From: Prunella strophiata
Lineage: Eukaryota > Chordata > Aves > Passeriformes > Prunellidae
Assembly: GCA_036583965.1 (NCBI GenBank)
Contig: JAZBQD010000015.1
Location: 23,775,310 to 23,839,309 of the forward strand
Direction of reading: 5' to 3'
DNA length: 64,000 nt
Shown here: piece by piece, positions 38,046-51,648 of the stretch
Position numbering within the stretch: the stretch's first letter is position 1
Layout of the letters: the number at the start of each line of letters is the position of its first letter
Translations under genes and position numbers: made by a program
The notes under the pieces: generated by a model
Seen by the model: only the letters and a program-made list of their open reading frames with translations
Told to the model about the DNA's origin: nothing
The model's database searches: none

Positions 38046-41000
38046 GCCCCTTCTGTCCCCCTCAGTCTTTCTGGCTGTTTGTGCAGAAAGTCCTGGAGAA
38101 TATCAGGTCTCAGAGAGCCAATTAGCCAAGGACAGCTGTAGAACAAAGCTTCCTCAAGCCAATGTGGAGCGGGCAGCCCTCTGCCTCCAGGAATCAGGCC
38201 CAGGCTGGAAGAGGCCCGAGAGGGATGGAACTGTGGCTCCCAGTGGCAGCCCCCATGGGCAGAAGGTAAAGGCAGAGGAGCTGCTCTGCTGATGCAAGGA
38301 CACAACTGGGCACAAAGCTCTGGGAAAGTCATTGAAGGTGAGAGGGAAAGGGTCCTGGAGCTGTGTTGCCAGGGCAAGTGATCTGAGCACTTGAAAGCCA
38401 AATGTTTCCCTAGTTACTCCTGGCTAGGGGTTCCTAACCCTCCCCACTGGGTGGGACACACAGCTCCCTCCAGTTGCCACTGAGGCAGCAGTACTCTGAT
38501 CCTCTGGGAAGGACCAGATGTCCTACACATGCAGAGGACATGCAATATTTTGCTTTTATTTTCTACTTTCCCGAGGGCTTCTCGACACAGGAGAGAGAGT
38601 AGGCTGCTGGCTGGAGAAATGACTCCTGCAGTGGCAATCCATTCCCAGTTGTTCTGTGTCCTATGGGGTCCATCAGCCTCTTCCAGATCATTTAACAGAT
38701 GTGCACTTTCCACATAACAGGAAACAGGGTGCCAGGCGAGGCTAGAGAAGTGGGTTGACCCATCTCCATCTCTACATGACAGAAATAAGATGCCACATGA
38801 GATCTCTAATCACCAACACCACTGGCTCATGGTTTGTAAAGCTTTAAAATGTGACCTACAAAGATAAGTGCTTTGTATGTACAAGCTCTCCAAGCTGATT
38901 GCTCCTGGGTGGGTTGTGGAGTGGTCTCAGTGGTCTGAGTAGCCCAGAAGGATTAATTGCTCCAAGTGTAAAGCTAGGTTTTGAAGAATGTAAGTGTATT
39001 CTGATCTGAAATATTGAATTAAAACTATATTTCTCCTTGACATACTTTGTTTCAATGGAAAGGATTTTGGAATGATCTGGCCTTAACATTGGACAGTACA
39101 TTGCAGATCATGCAGTGGAAGGATTGTACAATAGTTACAAGCTCTTGAATGCTTGGGTGCATATACTGGTACTCATAGAATAGTGCACTTGGACTAATGT
39201 TCTCAGACCATGGTTACACTTACTGTGAAACTTGAACCCAGAGAAGAAAAATGATCCTTGAATGTGGTATTAGATCAAGGCTATTTGGAGGTTTTTGAGA
39301 TTCTTAAGCCTTATGAAAACGTGAATCAGACATTGTTCACCTTCCAAATGACTATGCCATTGCCTGAAGGCCTCCTTGGTGCTTGAAGTTCCTTGCTATT
39401 TTCACTTTACTTTTCTCTGTGGGAATTGAATGTGAACAAACAGTGTTCATTTTGGTACTCTTGTGTTGCAAAAGGTCAGGTCCAATTCTATAAATCTATG
39501 TATTCATCTTTACAAAGAAGTGTTGTGTTCAATCTGGACACAGAAAGATAATGAAAGCTCTTTAAACTGGTCAAAGGAAGACATGGACTCATTTATTCCC
39601 ATTAATTTTGTTGTTTTAAGAGTAGTGAAATACTGCTTTTGCAAAATCTTTGCTTAATTGTCTTGAGGAACCCTAGTGAAATCAAAATCAATATACTTGT
39701 AAATACTTAAAAAGCTGCCCATGCCACTGATGGCATGAAGTTTTTTCATCTCCATACTGCAATCATTGGAGAGGATGACACAGAAGAGGAGCTCCACTGT
39801 ACTCTTATCAAACATTTGGATTTTTTATTTTTTTTTTTATTAAATGCTTTATTAACACAGGGGTACATTAGTCAGACAGAAGCTCGGATTCAGAAAAATT
39901 AATCAAAAAGAATGACCATAAGTTTATCTACCCCTGGCAGTATCATTGATGAAATGCTGGAGTATTCAGAATCATTGGATAAATTGCAAAGAAATAGCTC
40001 TATTCTAGGTCACATCAATTGTGGAAGAGTTGTTTAATAATCCCTTTACAAATACAGACCAAATAATGAGATTACATAAACAGACCTTCCATTAATTTTC
40101 TTTCTAGTGCTATTGCTAGCTAACAACAATGATACTCTTTTTTTATGATGATGATGTTTTGGGATGAAATAAGAATTAGTTTTTCTTCTGGGCACCACAA
40201 GTGGGACACTATCAGAAGACCATGACAGATGGTCAGAGGTCTTTTATAGATAGTACAACAACAGCCTTTATTCCTGGTTGTCCAGGGAATAACACTTTCA
40301 AAAAGGGATTTCAGGTGCCTTCTGGTGAAAAGATTTTTAGCCAACAGGGAAGAATTGGTGACTGTTTTTCCTCTCAAAGTCACTCTTGATTACCTCTTGA
40401 ATTTCTCAGGCATCTGAGGTGCAGAGCTCAGTGAACTCGCAATCATCATCAGCAGCAATGGGGTTAACTGAGTGTAACTCTGGGCAGAAACTGTTAGGCC
40501 AAACTCAATTGTTTGCCACAAAATATCAGCACCATGCAATGTACCTCATGGAATGGTCTTCTGTTGTAATAAAGCATGAAGCATTAAACCACAGGATTTT
40601 TTTTGCCAATCTTAATTTCTGTCACGTGGCTCCTCTGCTTTATGGGTGGTAGAACCAGCTATCCAGAAACACCAGTCCTCACAAGTCCAGGGATCTGCTA
40701 GGCACAAACTTTGTCAAACTGAATGTACTCTGAATTGCTGAGACCACCTGCAGTCAATAAGCCCACAGCGTTCAGTGTGAATATAGAACTTATTTTACAG
40801 CAGCTCCAGCTAAAAGAGGAATTTTCATGAATTCAGCAAGGCAGTAACAAGAGGTGTTTTGGAAGAAGAGGACTTTTGACTGAAATGCTCATGCCAGGAG
40901 TGTGACTTTCCTAATGCCCTTTCCTCTGGAGAATGAACAGGTTTTTATTCACCACACTTTGAACAGATGAAAGAAAAATTTCTTTAATCCCAGGCTGTAA

Positions 41001-42162
41001 GCAGTATTGCTTCCACTGTTAGTGGCATGGCTTGCACTTTCAATCTGACCCATTCTGTGATCTTCTGTGCAGGAGGTGCTAACCAGGCAGTGGGGAGCCT
41101 GAGGACAGTGGCACAGACTGTGATAAACAGGGACCTTCTGGGGTCTGCTGTACATTTGTGAGCTCCCAGAGCAGGACAGATGGATGTGCTGATGTGCTGC
41201 TTGATAGGGACAGAAAAGAAAAATGCAGTGTATTGGTCAAAACCCAAGTCCTTTTATGAAGTTGTTTGAAGTCAGTGGGTCAGTCAATTGGAAGCACGTG
41301 GTCAATGCAAATATTCACTGTTCATAGCCAATGATTGCTCTGCCCTCACTTTCCACATGGCATCTCCCTCCTATCAGGTGTGTTCTACCCTTCCAAAAGT
41401 TACCTTCAAAATAAAAGTTATTATACCATATTGCTTGTTGAATTGACTGCTATGAAGTATTGATCTCTTAAGTTTGGATATGATCATACTTCCTCCTCTA
41501 TTCTGACATAAGAATGGAAACAACTGTTATTTTAAGGTTGTAAATCCGTCAAACATGAGATTATATTTTGTTCTTGTAAGATGATAGTTACACCAGTATG
41601 TGTTTTTTGATTAAGCAATGTGAACAGCATCTTATTTTGCATACCTTGTTTGTAGCTTTTAAAATGAAAGGCTGAAATATAATAGAGTCATGTACTTGGA
41701 AATGTAAAATCATATTCCTTTCTCATATATGCCACACTTTTCTGATGAACACCACCCAAACCCTGGTTTCCTTGACTGTTGAAAGGATTGATTTACATCA
41801 TTGGATGAGGATGGTTCTGCTGCCCAGACAACCATCTCCAAAATGCTTGTTCTTTCCACTCTTTCTAGGTATTATAATGAAGTGCTCTGGAGTAATCTAA
41901 ATTATGTAAATACTCTTTCCTATCAACTGTGCTTCCCATATATTCACTTAGAGCAAGATTAAAACAGTGAAGGAAGTGTGCTTGATATTCCCTCTAAAAT
42001 TCTATGCACTTAAACTGTACTTTTTCATGGCTTTTTTACTGGAATGAATTAGGTAAAGCAGAATTAACCTTGTCAGTCACCAAGTCAGTTTCTATGACAC
42101 AGGGTACTGTAACTAGGAATACAGAAATAACAAGAGAGCCCCAATGCATTCACCCTCCACTG
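38046..42162. other. Unique DNA, no gene recognised
   Basis: A GC-richer part (38050-38480) holds overlapping minus-strand frames of up to 121 codons with no known motif. The remainder is AT-rich with T-runs near 39819-39838 and a short ATG-triplet run near 40146-40157. No transposon or exon was recognised. Confidence 0.5.
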
Positions 42163-42236
42163 ATTTCTGCACAGAGTATGTAAAGTGCTTTGGGGTGCTC
42201 TAAGGAGATAGACTCAATATAAATGTAAAGTTATAG
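42163..42236. repeat. Trace of an ancient amniote interspersed repeat
   Basis: TATGTAAAGTGCTTTGGGGT, then GCTCTAAGGAGATAGACTCA, then ATATAAATGTAAAGTTAT resembles the '...TGTAAAGTGC...TATATAAATG...' tail of old amniote repeats. The match is short and the family unassigned. Confidence 0.4.
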
Positions 42237-44229
42237 TTAGCAAAGAAAAGCCTTTTTGCCTGGAAGCAATGGGCAAGGGAAAGTATTCTCAGACAAAAAA
42301 AAGAGTTTCATTTCCAAACCCATGTATGGAGAGGGAAACTCAGCACAAACCTGGGACACAGAAGAGAAGCACTGAGCTGCTGACTGGATTGAGGGGACTG
42401 AGCAGGAGCTTGAGTAAAGGAAACAGGCTAGTTCTAGCACAAAGAAGAGGAAAAGGGAGAGACCAGAAAGATGAAGTGACTTAGAAGGGAGAGGCCATGC
42501 ACAAAGAGATGTGAAAACCAAGTCCATGTGGCAGTAAACCAGCCTGAGCCCCAGAGAACAGTTGCCAGATCTTCCTGTTCTGGCTAATTTAGTCTGGTAA
42601 AGGCAGATGATAAACAGGAGCAAGGTAACCATGTGCTTCTGAAAGTATGGTATCTGCCTTTCTGCTGATATAAGACCACAGGAACACCCTCTGCATTAGA
42701 AAAGGAAACAGTTCTAATTTTATATGTACCTTATCTCTTTTCCTCTTGGCTGTCTGAAAGTCATGAGCTTTTACTGGCTCCTCAAGCCCCAGTTGTTATT
42801 CCAGTCACGTGTTCCCAAACAATGGGCAGGATGGATGCAGGAACAGAGCACTTGGGATACTTCTCATGATGCTCTTGAAGCTGAGAAAGACTAGCTTCCT
42901 CTCCGACTGGGCAATCAGAAAAAAAGGGAAGAACGAAGGTGAAACACCAAGTGTGAACATTTGAACAATATTGTTAGATATCAGTATGTGACAGAGTGCA
43001 AGGGGTTCTGTCAGAGACAGCCTCCCAGCCTGGTCCATGCTGCTATTGAGCACAGACAGCAGTTGGGATAATGAATCAGAAATCCTATAGTTGGCTTCAG
43101 CACACTGACATGGTCCCAGGACTACTATTGCATCTGGCACTAATTGGGAACCTCTGCATCACACCTTGTTGCATGGTAAAGACAGGACCATGGCTGACTG
43201 GCTGCCAGGAGCTCCACCAGTACAGTTGAATGATACATTTGCTTAAATTCATTTGAGTTCCTCATTAGTCAGGCTGTTGCTGGAGTAACTTGCTGAAAAC
43301 TATTCCCACAGCACACTTAAGAGAGAAGATTCTCTGAAGCAAGAGCTGAGGGTTTTGAATATTTTTAAACCAAGCAAACAACAATTTCCAAAACCTTAGG
43401 GGTTTTAACATTGTTAAGATGCCCTCAATTTTGTGTTTGAATCAACTGTGCTCCTACCTGGTAACTCTGAAAAAATGATGTCCTCTAGGCTTTGCAAAAT
43501 TCATAGACTCATGTCACCTACTATAGAGCTCTGTTGTGACAGGATGCTCTCCAAATTCAAGATAAAGTGCAATGCAATAACCATTATGTAATCATTACTA
43601 ACTAGCCATTTCAGTTTTGTGGTGTTGTTTTCTTGCCACATCTGGTTAATGGAGAAAAGAAGTCCTGAACATTCTGAATGGGAGCTAGGGGTGCAATATC
43701 CCTCTTTTTTAGGAGCATTTTCTTGCAAAAAAATGCAGTGTAACTCAAGCAAACATCTAATTGTTAATGCAGAGCTGATTGGCATAAACAAAAGTGCCTA
43801 TAGTCAGATGGAGAGTCCAACAAAGCTCCATGTATAATTGCTTCCAAAGCAAAAACAGATGACCAAAAGATCTGTTCTATGAAATTTATAAATTAAGTAA
43901 ATACACTTTTATATTAGAGACCAAGTACTCTCCATGGAGCACATGACAAATCCAAATGTTTCTGGCAAGCTTTTCTTAATTCTGTCTTTCTAATAATGGC
44001 TAAAGTGACAAAAGTATCATTTGGTGGAAGGAAAGGAGATAAACTTGAGCAAAACAGAAGCTCCAAGGAGAACATGTTTTTTCAAAAGGGCTTGCCTTCC
44101 TGAGCTTTAACAGAATAGCCTAGTTTTCATTATAAAATGTTGCTAAAACAGAAGAAAAACACAACTCAAAATGCTCTTTGTTCTGTGAGTGCATATTTGT
44201 GTAACAGCAGCAGCATTGTTATTCTGTGT
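42237..44229. other. Unique DNA, no gene recognised
   Basis: Frames of up to 131 codons (minus strand, 42237-42632) show hydrophobic, low-information translations and no known domain. No transposon ends are visible. Confidence 0.5.
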
Positions 44230-44700
44230 CATCCTTTGTTGACAAGCCTGTTTGAGTTCCAATAATGGAAAACTATCATGTTGATTTGCTTCAGATTAAC
44301 CTCATCTTCTTGTCATACTACAGGTATTTTCCATTACAAGAAACAAATATATGGTGATAGGTAAATGATTTTGATAAAGTCTGACAAATATTTTAAAACA
44401 GCTGCATAGCTGCTTATTTTATTTTAGAAAAAACCCAATAGCATCACAAAATGGCATTTGTCAGATGTCTTTGGTAATTTTATCATTAGGTGTTGTCATG
44501 ATTTTCTACATCTGGCTATAAGCTACAAATGCTTTTTTTCTGTATTACAAACATAATTTTGAATATCTTAAAATTCTAAAACAATCAGTAAGAAGTGCTG
44601 AAAATAGTCAAATCACCAGCAAAACTAACATTAATGACTGTAAATAATTGCTCAAACCAATTATAATAGGTTAGCTTCAGCCTACAGTAATTTTGTATCC
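44230..44700. other. Candidate conserved non-coding element
   Basis: AT-rich, non-repetitive sequence dense in transcription-factor-like cores: CTGACAAATA at 44381-44390, CAGCTG at 44399-44404, TGTCAG at 44459-44464, ATTAATGACT at 44630-44639 and CCAATTATAA at 44658-44667. No repeat or gene explains it. The call rests on general texture only and would need cross-species alignment. Confidence 0.25.
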
Positions 44701-47700
44701 CAGGCACAGAGCTGCTGATTGCTTCTTTTGTTTTCCCCTTCAGTGGCACATGGGAAAAGTGAGTTATTCTGATCCTGTAAGGACAGTACTAATGTCACAG
44801 TGCAGAAAGTATCAAAGCATACAGAGGTACACAATTGTATGGCGTTTACTTTATAGCTGGCAGTTACCAGAAGAGACTCAAAGTCAGCACTATTTTTGGC
44901 TATAACAAGACTTAACTCTTCAGTCCTTTCCAACACAACAATAACTTGTGCAATTGAAACTCTGGAATTCTGTTTCAGAAGGTAAGCTCTGCACTTAAAA
45001 TGTGTAGCTGTTGCAATACTCTACTTATCCACACCCATATAGGTACTGTGGTGTGCACAGTAGCTGCCTATTTGGCAAATAAAATACCATCCCACTTGTG
45101 CTAAATGCTACCAGCACAAGGCTGAAACTTGAAGGCAGTCTCTGCTCTTTTTCTACAAATTTACCCTTTTAACACCTTTTATTTATCAAGGGATGGAGAG
45201 CTCTTGACTGGTAACAAACTCTTGTGATTTAACCCCTTTGAACTGCAGTGTGCAGCAGAATGTTGCATTGTCTGGGTTGGAGTCAAGTCACCAAGGAGAG
45301 AGCTTGAAAAAACATGGGACTATGTGAAAATCCTTGAGATGTCCTCTACATTCCATAAAAATAATGACTTCAGAAATTGTGAAACTACCAGTAAAGGTTG
45401 TCAGGGAATCTACAGGTCTTGGTAGGGAAAAAAAATACCCAAACAAACAAAACCCATGTGCCTAAATGACAAACCTTATCTCCACTACAAACATAGAAGG
45501 AGCTGGTGGTTTAATGCAGAGCACTATAAATCTGAACCCTATTGCTGCCTGATGCCTAGTTGGTCCATGCGACCATTTTCTGGTCCCTTTCCAACTATGA
45601 TCAGAGAAACGGTCCACCTAAAAATTCCACTACCGTGATTAGCACCTAATGAGCCATCCTCAGAAAAAAGTAGAAGGGCTGAACAGCCAGCAAGGCAGAG
45701 CTGAGTACTCTCATGTGACATCTCTGAAGTAGGATCTCCCTCCCTTGACCAAGAACAGGAAGGAAATTTACCTTGTCTCCATCCTTTCTGTGGGTATCAC
45801 CATCACACAATGCCAGCTGACCAGCTCATGGGATGTAAGACTGACAGAGATCCATTACAGACCACAGTAGCTCAGAACAGGACTCCTGCTCTTGTTCCCA
45901 CCATGTCTGCAATCTCTGAGTACTCAACCCAGACTGCTCCTTCAGTTTAGGAGTGTACTCTCACACATCCATGGATCCCACTCTAGTATCCATTTCCTTT
46001 GTCCTACCTGTGTGAGGGAAGCACTCAGAATCACATGAGGGTTTCTATTATTTCCACCTTGGGAGATTCAGTGCATTTTTAGTGGCATTATCTGTCAGTC
46101 CAGGCACAAAAGTAAGGTCAGATCTATTCCTGGGGCCCTGTTGGCATCCATAACTGCCTGATTTGTGCTCTAACCATATGTGACACCCACCGAGTGAATT
46201 TATTGTAGCAATCACTTTGAGCATATCATGATTTCATCATGATATTTTCTGGCTTGCAATGCCAGAGAGAGAACAACAGCATGGAATGAAATGCACAGAA
46301 CTTCCCCTTATATGAAAGAGAAATGAAGGAACAAAAAACAGGCTGGATTTCTCCAGGGTAATTTTATGTAAAAGAAAGACCAGCAACATCCTTTAAGGCC
46401 TGAAATGTCAAGCTTGTAAAAATAGTATTCTTGGGAGTTGTATTTGATCATTTGTTAAATACTGTGATATAAAATGTAGAAATCCATGTGTAATGCTTCA
46501 AATCCCTAATCTGGTTTAAAAGGTCAGTTGAAGCCTAAAAGGACTTGACATTTTCCCTTTAAAAATCTGACTTTTTGACTCAGAGCTAACAACATTTGAG
46601 CCTGAATGACCTGAAGGATAAATACAAAAGCTGATTTCAATTGAACTATTTAGAAAGCAGGGGATCTTCTAATTTGTAAGATAGCATTCAGGGAGGTTTT
46701 TCCATTAAGAACTCAATCGACTGAAAAATTATTTCCTTGGGTATTCCACAATCTTTCAATGCTTGTGTAAATTTTACACAGGAGGGGGCAGTGAGTGAGG
46801 TTGAAGATATATATAACACAATGCCAGGAGAGCAGAAAGCCTCTTATGAAACAGAGGTAGCTGTTTTGCCTCAAAAAGATGTACCCTTTCCACCTCCTCC
46901 CTCACTGCCTTGGCAGACTTGGTCCGCTTCAAAATCTTTCATGTCCTGAGCAGATGAAGCTTGCAAGTGAGTATTAATGTCTTGATAAGCATGAGTGTAG
47001 TCCTTTCCAGCAACACCCCTTCCCACAGACTTCATTTGGCTTGCAGTGAGTGCTCCACGGGGGTTTGATGGCTGCTTTCATGGAGGTGTGCACTAACCAC
47101 CTCCCTGGCTGTGCGGGTGTGCTTCCATGCAGAGCCTCTGGCTCTTCTGTCTCACTCCAGCTGCACCACAGGTTCACTGCAGCACAGTGAAATGAAAGCA
47201 TAGTCCCTTTTCCTTCCCCAAGCCTCCACTGTTCTCTGATCACCTGCCACCCTTGTGCCCTGCAGTGTCAGACCTTCTCCTGCCTGCCTTGCACCCTCTC
47301 AGCCCATTTTACCAGTGCACTGGTGGAGAAACCAGGGATGCCTGCCTGGGTCATCCCCACCCCTCGGGCTGCTCACACTCACAGGGTGTCAGCCCTGCTG
47401 TGCACAGCCCTCCAAGTGCCCTGTGAGGCAGAGGGTGGTGGAGGGGTGACATGGCAGGGGGTGAGGGTGCCTGCCTTCCCTGGACAATCACCACACGGCT
47501 CCCTGAGGTGTGGGACCACTGTGCCACACCGACACCCTTGGACAGAGCACACCCATCAGTCACCTGCTGGCACAGAAATACCATTGATTTAATCGAGTGC
47601 TGTCCCAGGATGAATGTCTCCCAGATTCCCCTGGTATTTGTTTTTGATAAATGCCTCAGTTTGGGCTCACATCCACCCAGCAGCTGGGGACCATTATGCC

Positions 47701-47779
47701 GTGACAACCTTCTATTCCATTGTCACAGTGTCAGATGCCTGAAAAGGATAATAGGTAGATATTTCTGCTCTTTGGATGT
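44701..47779. other. Unique DNA, no gene recognised
   Basis: GC content rises at 47040-47560, where overlapping frames up to 118 codons occur on both strands; none is recognisable. No LTR, LINE or RNA gene was found. Confidence 0.5.
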
Positions 47780-48050
47780 TAAGAAGTAAGTGGCATTCCT
47801 ATTCCTTATTTAGTTACTTCTTAATTTTAATTAATGGCTTTAGTGATAATTACCAGATTCCTATATTGATAAAAACTGGCACATTCTGCACGTTAATAAT
47901 AGCACAAATTTGATATTTATGAACTGCTGTTCTTTTGCAAATACAGACATTTGGTAATCATCATTATGGTGATAAAATTCATTAGAATTTGAGAAACAAC
48001 CTATTATCCCTTCTGCCCATCATCTTTTAATTAAGTAACACAAAAAGATT
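47780..48050. other. Candidate conserved non-coding element rich in homeodomain cores
   Basis: TAATTA/TTAATT cores cluster here: TTAATTTTAATTAATGG at 47821-47837, GATAATTACC at 47846-47855 and TTTTAATTAAGT at 48025-48036. Between them are ATTAATAGCAC-like and TTTGCAAAT-like words. The stretch is unique and not a simple repeat. Enhancer function is an inference from composition only. Confidence 0.27.
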
Positions 48051-51000
48051 TTATAAGACTTTTCTGCTCACACTGCACAGTACTGTTTCTGTAAGGGAGT
48101 CTTTCTATATCAAAATACCTCCCCTTCAGTTTTGATAGACTTAATGAAAAGACTGAAAGAAGACTGACAGTAGATTTATTCAAAAATGTATTTCAAAAAT
48201 TCTATCCATGCTTAGTTCAGCACACACTTGAATCTTGTTTGGATGTAGACTGGAGTTTGTGTGTAAACTGGAGACTAACAATGTCATAGTCTACAATACG
48301 ATATGGTAGCTTGCAATAGGGGAAAACTTTTGTGATAAATTATTCTTAGGGAATTTATAGCAGTATGAATGCTGGAAAAATTGTGAAGTCAGTCATTCAC
48401 ATTAAAAGTTCACTTGTATCTAAGTAAGTCTCTATTTTAATGTGGATTTGGCCAAAAATCAAAAAAGTATCGGGATGGATTAGATTCAGACACATTCAAA
48501 CATTGCAGGCATTTGATGAGGTTCAGTTGGAGCTTTCAGTTCCTCATCTACTTCTGATCTACATCATACTTCAAAATTGTAATTTGCATTTTGAACTATA
48601 AAAATATAAACAGCATTAATATAAGGGTTTTTTTTAATATCTTATATATTAATATCTGGACAGAATAAATTTCTTAAGCTGTAGGAGTGTTTTGTTATTA
48701 TGATCATGACCTTTAGAACTACATCCACAATAGAAACAATTTATTTTATTTGATAATATCCTAAATTTAAGTCTCATCTTGCTAACACACACCTGAAATT
48801 ACATTTTTAATGCATGTAATCACCTGGCTTAACCAAAGACTTGTACTAATTTCCTTTGATGCTTCCTTCTACTGTAATCAGTAGAACTGTCAAAAATACT
48901 GCTGACAACTTATTTTCCCTTTATTCCTGATCACTTTGGCACTGGAGAATACTTATGTGCACAGCACAGGGAAATGTTACAGGGAAAGATGCCTACCCTA
49001 TCTTTGCCTTTCATTCTTAACCAGGGTCTAATATACTAACACATCCCGGCAGATTCTCATGCATACTGTGATATATCATCACTGTGTTCAGCCAAGAGTG
49101 AAGGAAGCAATTTTGTGAGGTCACAGGATGGTCAATGTTCTTCTATTTGAGTTTTTCTTGGGTTCATCCAGGCAATTTTAATCTCAAAAGGTTGTTCCCC
49201 TTTACATAGTTAATTCCTTCCTTTAAAAATCTGACATAACTCATTTGAAGAAAGCTACTTAGGCTTTTCTTCTTCCAGACACAACCTGGTGTCATAGAGA
49301 GACCATGATGACACAGGAACAGGAAAAATAATAAGAAAACCCTCATGAAACACAGGAACAAAATATTTCCTCCTGCTTAGTCCAAACTTCACTTTCATGT
49401 TTGTTTGGAAATTACTGAGGACAGCTAGGGAAGTAAAATTCCCAATAGGAAAAACAAACAAACAAACAAAACACAACCACCCACACACCCAAGCAAAAAA
49501 ACCAAAGAAACAAAAACCCCTAAACAACAAACTGTCCCCACTATTTTAATTAAAAATAAATAAAAACTCAAGAACTGAAATACTTTGTCCTAACTGCAAA
49601 GATTTAAAATGGAATATGATTCTGCACCTGGGATTTGCTTCCTTTCTGTTCCCACCATTTTCTGAGGGTTGACTCTCTGGCAAACTGGAGCATTCAGTGA
49701 TGCATGAGAACCACTTCTATTTTTGTAGAGTAACGGTATTTCATGGAAAATACTACCTTGTCCATCCAAACACCAGAATGAGGCAACTGGACTGCAACAT
49801 TCAGGATGTGCTAAAATTGTACCACAGATGTGGGGTGGGAAAACAAACCACAACAGTTTGATCCCCAAACTGAGATCTCTTCTGAAACATTTGCTTTAAA
49901 GTAAACAAATCAAAGCACAGTAAGTTTTCTCAGCCTTTCTCTAAAAATCATGTAGAATCACAAATTTTAGATGAATTCTGTGATAATCTGCACATCAAGA
50001 GAAACCTGCTGGGTGAAAACTTTCCCATCCCTAAGTTTTAGAGTCTAAAGTTACCTGGAAGAATGCTGAATTGCTGTGCAAACATTTTTACACAATTCTT
50101 GGTAAATACACAATTTTGTTGCTTTGAAATAGCAGATAAAATAAGCTATTTTAGCACAGACAGTCTGTTCAAGTGCCATCTTTCACTAATAATAATAAAA
50201 AGTGATGGAAATATGATTTATATCTCCAGAAATTTCCAAGGCACTGCCAAATGTTGTCTTCAAGCACCCTGCTCGCAGGCAGCCACTACAGTGAAAACAT
50301 TCCCAACATCTTTCCAATGCAGCAAGCAGGAATAATGTAATACTCTTCCTCCAGATGCATTACATTGTTAAGCACTTAATCTCAAGGACCTTTTTGAAGT
50401 TCAGATAGTCCTACTTTATTCATCATCTAGTGTTTAGTTTAAAGTAACAAATGATTGAGCTGAAAGTCTTTCAGAAACAAAATTCCTTTTTTTCCCATAC
50501 ATAAACAGAGTTGCAGCCTTTGCATTTTTCGCCATCTGGCCCGCAGTGTGAAATGACATTAGTAGCATGTCAGGTTTATTCCCTTTTCAAAGAGAGAAAT
50601 AAAGAAAGCAAAAGAAAGAAAAAGCATAATCCTAATCTATAGTATGAAGAGTATTAAAATGAAACATCTGCCTTGCTGAAATGAGTGGATGAACTCTGAA
50701 GTCTACAAGCTGCTGGAGTTTGTCAAGTACATGTTTACATTGCTGACTGCTGTAAATTTGCAGCATGATGACAAGAAGTCCACAAACTAAAATATCTTAT
50801 TCAAATGTTTTTAAACATCTGTTTCAAACAGAAAAGACCAGAACAATGAAGTGGCAGAGTGATCACAGGCAGACCAGGGATGCAATAATATAACTTGGGT
50901 TACATAATAAAAGACGATGGCAACAGAGGCTTGTAACTGAAGCCACCAGCTTGTGCTCTAAAGTCAATTGACTGGAATGCTGAGAAGGTTGTGCCTGTTG

Positions 51001-51599
51001 TCAAACTATGTCACTCTATCCAGACTAAGGACAAAATACAGTCAAATGCTCCTTTAAAAGCCTGCTTTTGCTAAAACACCTGCTGATTACAAAGCCAAAT
51101 AAATTCTGTGTTCAGGAGAACAGATTTGAACACCTTCAAGAATGAAAGATGTCAGATTTCTCAAGAGCTTTCAAAAATCAAGAAGCACTTGACCAATGAG
51201 ATTATATTGTTTAGCAAACAGATTTTGTCCTTGCTACTGAAGGGCTTTTGCTTTGCAGGACTTCAGATTAAAGTCCTAGGATACAGGATTTCTTTTGTCA
51301 CCAACATGAACTTGAGATGTTGCCATGTGTGGAATAGTAATCTTTATTCTCATCCTAAAAAACACAGAGATGATTAAAAAAAGGTGCTATATTGTTTTGC
51401 TTCTCAATCTTTTGAGATGCAGCCAAAAATGAAGCAAGAAACCCCAGTATCTTCCTTGCCAGTACTCCTTTATAAACCAATTTATTAAAAAAGAAAAAAA
51501 TACTATTCCTTAATTGTCTTTGTGATATAACATTCTTCTGAAAATCACCGAAGTCCTTTGGAGAGTGCTGAGACTTAAGCACTTTTGATATGAAGCAGG
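48051..51599. other. Unique AT-rich DNA, no gene recognised
   Basis: It includes a (CAAA)n tract at 49449-49472 followed by A/C-rich DNA to about 49520, and a purine-rich run at 50596-50625. The stretch 50500-50790 is evenly complex and includes a YY1-like CGCCATCT core at 50530-50537. No gene was recognised. Confidence 0.5.
49449..49472. repeat. (CAAA)n microsatellite in A/C-rich DNA
   Basis: Head-to-tail CAAA units followed by an A/C-only stretch reaching about 49520 with almost no G or T. A frame open on the other strand across it gives a Phe/Cys/Val-rich product, which is a composition artefact. Confidence 0.75.
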
Positions 51600-51648
51600 G
51601 ATTGATATAAATCTTGGATTTTGATATAAATCTGGGATTTATATAAAT
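51600..51648. repeat. Small minisatellite, about 19-bp unit, three copies
   Basis: GATATAAATC(T/-)TGGATTTT occurs three times in a row, the last copy reading ATATAAATCC. Its minus-strand frame gives a YIN-type repeat peptide that has no coding meaning. Confidence 0.75.

Noticed and set aside
47323..47789. Overlapping frames of 89-118 codons in a GC-richer part
   Set aside because: Fewer stops are expected with higher GC. The translations share no motif with known proteins and the opposite strand is equally open.
50530..50545. Possible CTCF site
   Set aside because: The reverse complement GGGCCAGATGGCG fits only the second half of the usual core and misses the leading CCA, so it is too weak to call.
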